A program made the translations under genes and the position numbers. From the NCBI RefSeq assembly GCF_037414475.1, contig NZ_CP147913.1:5950001-6014000 (forward strand): a stretch of DNA of 64,000 bases, in the 5' to 3' direction. The notes under the pieces were generated by a model. It ran no database searches. It saw only the letters and a program-made list of their open reading frames with translations, and was not told where the DNA came from. This stretch comes from Myxococcus stipitatus. Lineage in GTDB: Bacteria > Myxococcota > Myxococcia > Myxococcales > Myxococcaceae. The stretch's first letter is position 1; each line of letters starts with the position of its first letter. Shown one piece after another: positions 61,140 to 64,000 of this stretch.

Positions 61140-62234
61140 CTAGGGCGTGATGCCCGCCGCCTTGAGGTCCAGCAGGTTCAGTGGAATTCCCACGATGTAC
61201 TCATGGGGCGTGTAGGGGGACTTGAGCTTATTCTTGTACTTTTTCGCGCCACTCTCGTACGTCACCCAGAGCTCGTTACCTATGACGTTGATGCCCTGTG
61301 CGTACGGGCCGATCTTCTTGTTGCTGATGTCCTTGCGGGCAGAGGTGTTGGCCTGGAAGGAGTCCGCCGTGGACGTGATGGGCTGGTAGATGAGCTTCTT
61401 CTCGCCCGTGGTGAACAGCAAGGCGCCGTTGACGACCGCGATTCCCTGCGCACGCTTTGGCGCTTCGATGGGCCCCGTGCGCGATTGGTTGAAGATCTTC
61501 CCCGTCAGTGGGTCGATCTTGTACCGCGAGACAGCGCCTTTATTCTCTCCCGTGCCGCTGAACGCACCGACATAGGCATAGCCGTCCTTCACCGCAATGA
61601 AGCTCCCCGCCACTTTGTACTCCTTGTACTTCTTGTCCTTCTCTTTGTCGGGAGGGTTCGAGGGTGTGTTGACGGGCAGCTTCTGGATGGCGTGGACCTG
61701 GGCCCCGCTCTTCGCCTTCTCGATGTCTGCACGGGTGTAGACGAAGATGTTCTTGGTGTCGGAGACGTAGACGAACCTGCCGTCCGTCGCGACGCCTCCT
61801 CCGTGCTTGGGCACCTCATTCTTGGGGTCGAGAGGGGTGCCGCCCAGCTTCGCCAGCTTCGTCTCCTTGCCCGAGCCCTTGTTCTGCACGGAGAGCTGCA
61901 CGGAGTTGTTCTGGTAATAGGTCGTGAGAAACTCATTGCGACTGGCGTCGTACCCCTGTCCCTGCGGGATCCAGCCACCGCCGAGGTGTTCCAGCTTCGG
62001 GCCGATTTTCACCCCGGTCTTGGACGGGTCAGGCGGGGGGCTCGCTGAAACCGCTCCCTTCGCGCCAACGGCCGCGGTCGTGAGGCTCGCGCCCTTTGCA
62101 CCGGGCCGCGCCTGCTCAAATCCGTCTCGGAAGTAGGGCTGCCTGGAATTGGACGTGGAGGCTGGGACCGCCCGTGGCGCAGGGGCCGGCTTCTGAGCCT
62201 TCTGGACCGTTCTCTGGGAGACAGGGCTGAACAT
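61140..62234 (-). CDS. Beta-propeller-like hypothetical protein
   Basis: A 364-residue protein without a classical signal peptide. The first 75 residues are disordered (Pro/Ala/Ser/Gln-rich) and include YFRDGFEQARPG, a type of phrase (FRDGFE) I associate with the start of several secreted or toxin-like myxobacterial proteins. The rest consists of repeated beta-strand units of about 50 residues, each with a phrase like GGGVATDGRFVYVSD, AVKDGYAYVGAFSG or NGALLFTTGEKKLIY, as in a six- or seven-bladed propeller. Blade motifs are not close to a named family. Function unknown. Convergent with the giant gene across the hairpin. Confidence 0.75.
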   Translation of the reverse strand: MFSPVSQRTVQKAQKPAPAPRAVPASTSNSRQPYFRDGFEQARPGAKGASLTTAAVGAKGAVSASPPPDPSKTGVKIGPKLEHLGGGWIPQGQGYDASRNEFLTTYYQNNSVQLSVQNKGSGKETKLAKLGGTPLDPKNEVPKHGGGVATDGRFVYVSDTKNIFVYTRADIEKAKSGAQVHAIQKLPVNTPSNPPDKEKDKKYKEYKVAGSFIAVKDGYAYVGAFSGTGENKGAVSRYKIDPLTGKIFNQSRTGPIEAPKRAQGIAVVNGALLFTTGEKKLIYQPITSTADSFQANTSARKDISNKKIGPYAQGINVIGNELWVTYESGAKKYKNKLKSPYTPHEYIVGIPLNLLDLKAAGITP

Positions 62235-62463
62235 CGGTCTTCCTCCATCCGGATGGCCGCGCAGACGCGGCGCGTCGCTGTGAGGCTTGGGTGCCCACCG
62301 TGGGGTATGCGAGTGGCCCCAGCGCGGTTACACCTCTCACGGCATCCCATGGGGCAATGCCTGCCTCCTTGACCCACAGTCCTTCGAGGAGTGACGTGTT
62401 GCCGCTGCCCTTCGTCGGGGTGACGCACGGACACCTTGGCGTCGTGACTCGCCTGCTAGAGTC

Positions 62464-63744
62464 GTGCGGGTGAGTGTCTTGCCGGAAGTGGAGCGCCTGC
62501 GCCGGAAGGTGGAGGCGGGGGAGCGCCTGAGCGACGCGGAGCTGGAGGCCCTGCGTTCCCATGCGGGAAGAGGCGAGGGCCCTGTCCTTCGGCTGGCGTT
62601 GGCGCATGCCCTCATCAACGCGGGGGCGGAGCGTGAGGCGCTGCCGCTCCTGGAGACCCTGCGGCGCGACTTCCCTCAGGACCTGCCGGTGATGCTGGGC
62701 CTGGCTCGCGCGCTGCTCGGTCTGGAGCGGCATGGCGACGCCGAGGCGCTGCTGCGACAGGTCTGGTCTCGCGAGCCCGGAGACCCCGAGGTCCTCAAGG
62801 TCCTCTCCGTGCTGGCCCTGCGCCGAGGAGAGGTCGGCAAGGCCCAGTCCTACGTCGAGGAGGCGCTGGCTCGGGACCCGTTCGACGGGGAGGCTCGGCT
62901 GCTGAAGGAAGAGCTGGAGGCGGCGGAGCTGCCCCCTCCGAATGCACCCGAGGAACAGGTGCTCCGTCCGGAGTTCATCGCCGCGCTCACGGGCGCCCTG
63001 GGGCGAGCCCGCGTGAGTTTCCGTCGTCAGGGCAAGGACCTGCTCCTGAAGCTGGCCACGGGCGGCGTGGGCCGCGTCGACGTCGGCTCGTTGTACGCGG
63101 CCTACCTCGAGGCCCCTGGCACCCAGGGCCTGCTGGCCTACGCGGAGACGCTCGCGGCGAGGTTGAGCGGACTCGATTCAGGACTGGGCTCGGCGGACAT
63201 GCCGCTGGAGTCCCGGCTGCGGCCGGTGCTGCGGCATCCGAGCTTCGTGGCGAAGGCCGTGGGCGCGCTGCATCGCCCGGGGCCCGCGGGACTCGAGGTG
63301 TTCTACGTCCTGGAGGACGCCGACTTCGTGCGCTACCTGCCCGAGTCCGCGCTCGGCCCCTCGGGGCTGACGGCGGAGGCCGTGGACGCGGCCGCGTGGC
63401 GCAACCTGTCGGCCCATCCCGCGCCCGTGCACCCCGTGGTCATCGACCGGGGCGAGGTGCATCTGGCGGAGACCTTCTCTGGCCTGTGGGCGGTGGCGGG
63501 GGGAGATGGCCTGGATGGCGCGCGGCTGCTCACCGGGACGCAGTACCGCATGCTGTCGACGGTGGCGGGTGGCGAGGCCCTCTGCGTGTCCCTGGCTCGC
63601 CGCGAGCTGACCGTGGTGGGCTGGGCTTCGCAGGCCGCTGTCCGCACGGCGCTCGCGTCCCTGGAGCCGACCCCCGAGGGGATTCCGGGCCTCTTCTATC
63701 AATCCGCGGACGGACTCCTGTTGCCGGACGGCTCCTCCTACTGA
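62464..63744 (+). CDS. TPR-containing protein with DUF1444-like C-terminus
   Basis: A 426-residue cytoplasmic protein. The first 160 residues are TPR-like (VLRLALAHALINAGAEREALPLLETL, LPVMLGLARALLGLERHGDAEALL, LKVLSVLALRRGEVGKAQSYV). The C-terminal part is beta-rich, with a GKDLLLKLATGGVGRVDVGSLYAAY region and VHPVVIDRGEVHLAETFSGLWAVAG, reminiscent of DUF1444/T3SS-chaperone-like domains, but not certain. The GTG at 62464 is used; GTG 62470 is equally possible. It ends 19 bases before the neighbouring gene on the opposite strand. Confidence 0.72.
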   Translation: MRVSVLPEVERLRRKVEAGERLSDAELEALRSHAGRGEGPVLRLALAHALINAGAEREALPLLETLRRDFPQDLPVMLGLARALLGLERHGDAEALLRQVWSREPGDPEVLKVLSVLALRRGEVGKAQSYVEEALARDPFDGEARLLKEELEAAELPPPNAPEEQVLRPEFIAALTGALGRARVSFRRQGKDLLLKLATGGVGRVDVGSLYAAYLEAPGTQGLLAYAETLAARLSGLDSGLGSADMPLESRLRPVLRHPSFVAKAVGALHRPGPAGLEVFYVLEDADFVRYLPESALGPSGLTAEAVDAAAWRNLSAHPAPVHPVVIDRGEVHLAETFSGLWAVAGGDGLDGARLLTGTQYRMLSTVAGGEALCVSLARRELTVVGWASQAAVRTALASLEPTPEGIPGLFYQSADGLLLPDGSSY

Positions 63745-63763
63745 CGGAGCCGCGCGCTCGACA

Positions 63764-64000
63764 TCAGCCCGCCGTGCCCGTGGACGGTAGCTTCTCCACG
63801 AACAGCACCTCGCGATAGCCCAGCGTGAGCAGGAGCGCTCGAAGCGAGCGCTCGGCGGAGTCACGCGCACGCTGCTGGAGGCGCGAGTCCGCGCGCACGT
63901 CGCGCTCGAAGGCGACCTTCGCCTTCTCCAAGAGCTGCGCCGTCTGCGCGCTGTCCAGGTTGGAGTCGATGACCTCCGTCTCCCCGGGCCGCAGCTCCAC
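63764..64000 (-). CDS. DUF4230-like protein, 3' part (runs off the right edge)
   Basis: The last 78 codons of a gene whose start lies outside the window. The visible part is a helical segment (TAQLLEKAKVAFERDVRADS, QQRARDSAERSLRALLLTLGY) ending in REVLFVEKLPSTG, the pattern of the C-terminal region of DUF4230 proteins. The weak match and the missing N-terminus leave family uncertain. GTG at 64000 is an internal Val codon, not the start. Confidence 0.55.
   Translation of the reverse strand: MELRPGETEVIDSNLDSAQTAQLLEKAKVAFERDVRADSRLQQRARDSAERSLRALLLTLGYREVLFVEKLPSTGTAG

Overview
The window is high-GC bacterial DNA (roughly two-thirds G+C by eye) and almost certainly comes from a myxobacterium of the Myxococcus/Corallococcus/Pyxidicoccus type. 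The signs are a C-terminal MYXO-CTERM-like sorting tag on a giant surface protein, many lipoproteins, Ser/Thr-kinase signalling proteins (one a pseudokinase, one fused to a histidine kinase), a Sit-like lipoprotein toxin with its immunity gene, frequent GTG/TTG starts, and long antisense shadow ORFs. No tRNA, rRNA, CRISPR array, insertion sequence or origin was seen.

Layout. 1-9.7 kb: the 5' part of pfkA, an amidase, a VWA-domain protein, a HEAT-repeat lipoprotein, two small immunity-like orphans, a LytS/LytTR two-component pair and a beta-lactamase-fold serine hydrolase started by TTG. 9.7-13.9 kb: a decayed fragment of a lytic transglycosylase gene whose intact relative lies 2.7 kb away, a low-GC pair (ASCH protein plus GNAT/EVE-like fusion), and a tetR-transglycosylase operon facing a small di-iron hydroxylase-like membrane protein across an operator-like palindrome. 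14.5-22 kb: a lipoprotein/outer-membrane-protein pair, then a five-gene set holding a Pvc16-N-like (DUF4255) protein, a tail-tube-like protein, a very repetitive Pro/Ser/Ala-rich protein and two paralogous membrane proteins, the first broken by a frameshift at a run of ten Gs. 22-32.3 kb: a RibD-like reductase, a TPR protein, a lipoprotein made of alternating calcium-binding repeats, a D-2-hydroxyglutarate dehydrogenase-like flavoprotein convergent with serA, and a trypsin-like protease.

32.5-38.4 kb: a pseudokinase convergent with a 1640-residue Ser/Thr kinase-ATPase-GAF-histidine kinase. 38.6-47.4 kb: tyrosine catabolism (fumarylacetoacetase plus maleylacetoacetate isomerase), OsmC, chromate transport, ygfZ, a cupin, a VKOR-DsbA fusion and a SUI1/YciH factor. 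47.4-49.5 kb: a lipoprotein AHH-nuclease toxin and its Imm11-like immunity gene, bracketed by two nearly identical 37-bp terminator-like repeats. 49.5-64 kb: NAD-type isocitrate dehydrogenase, a DUF2270 protein, a degenerate sensor kinase with a receiver domain, a quinone-reductase-like oxidoreductase divergent from a LysR regulator, the giant beta-helix/Ig-repeat MYXO-CTERM protein, a beta-propeller-like protein, a TPR protein and the end of a DUF4230-like gene.

The best candidates for something new are the terminator-flanked toxin/immunity cassette, the low-GC ASCH + GNAT-EVE module, and the sheath-less tube/DUF4255 set with its G-tract frameshift. Start codons were chosen from Shine-Dalgarno sequences, signal peptides and gene overlaps; family names come from reading protein motifs by eye, not from searches.
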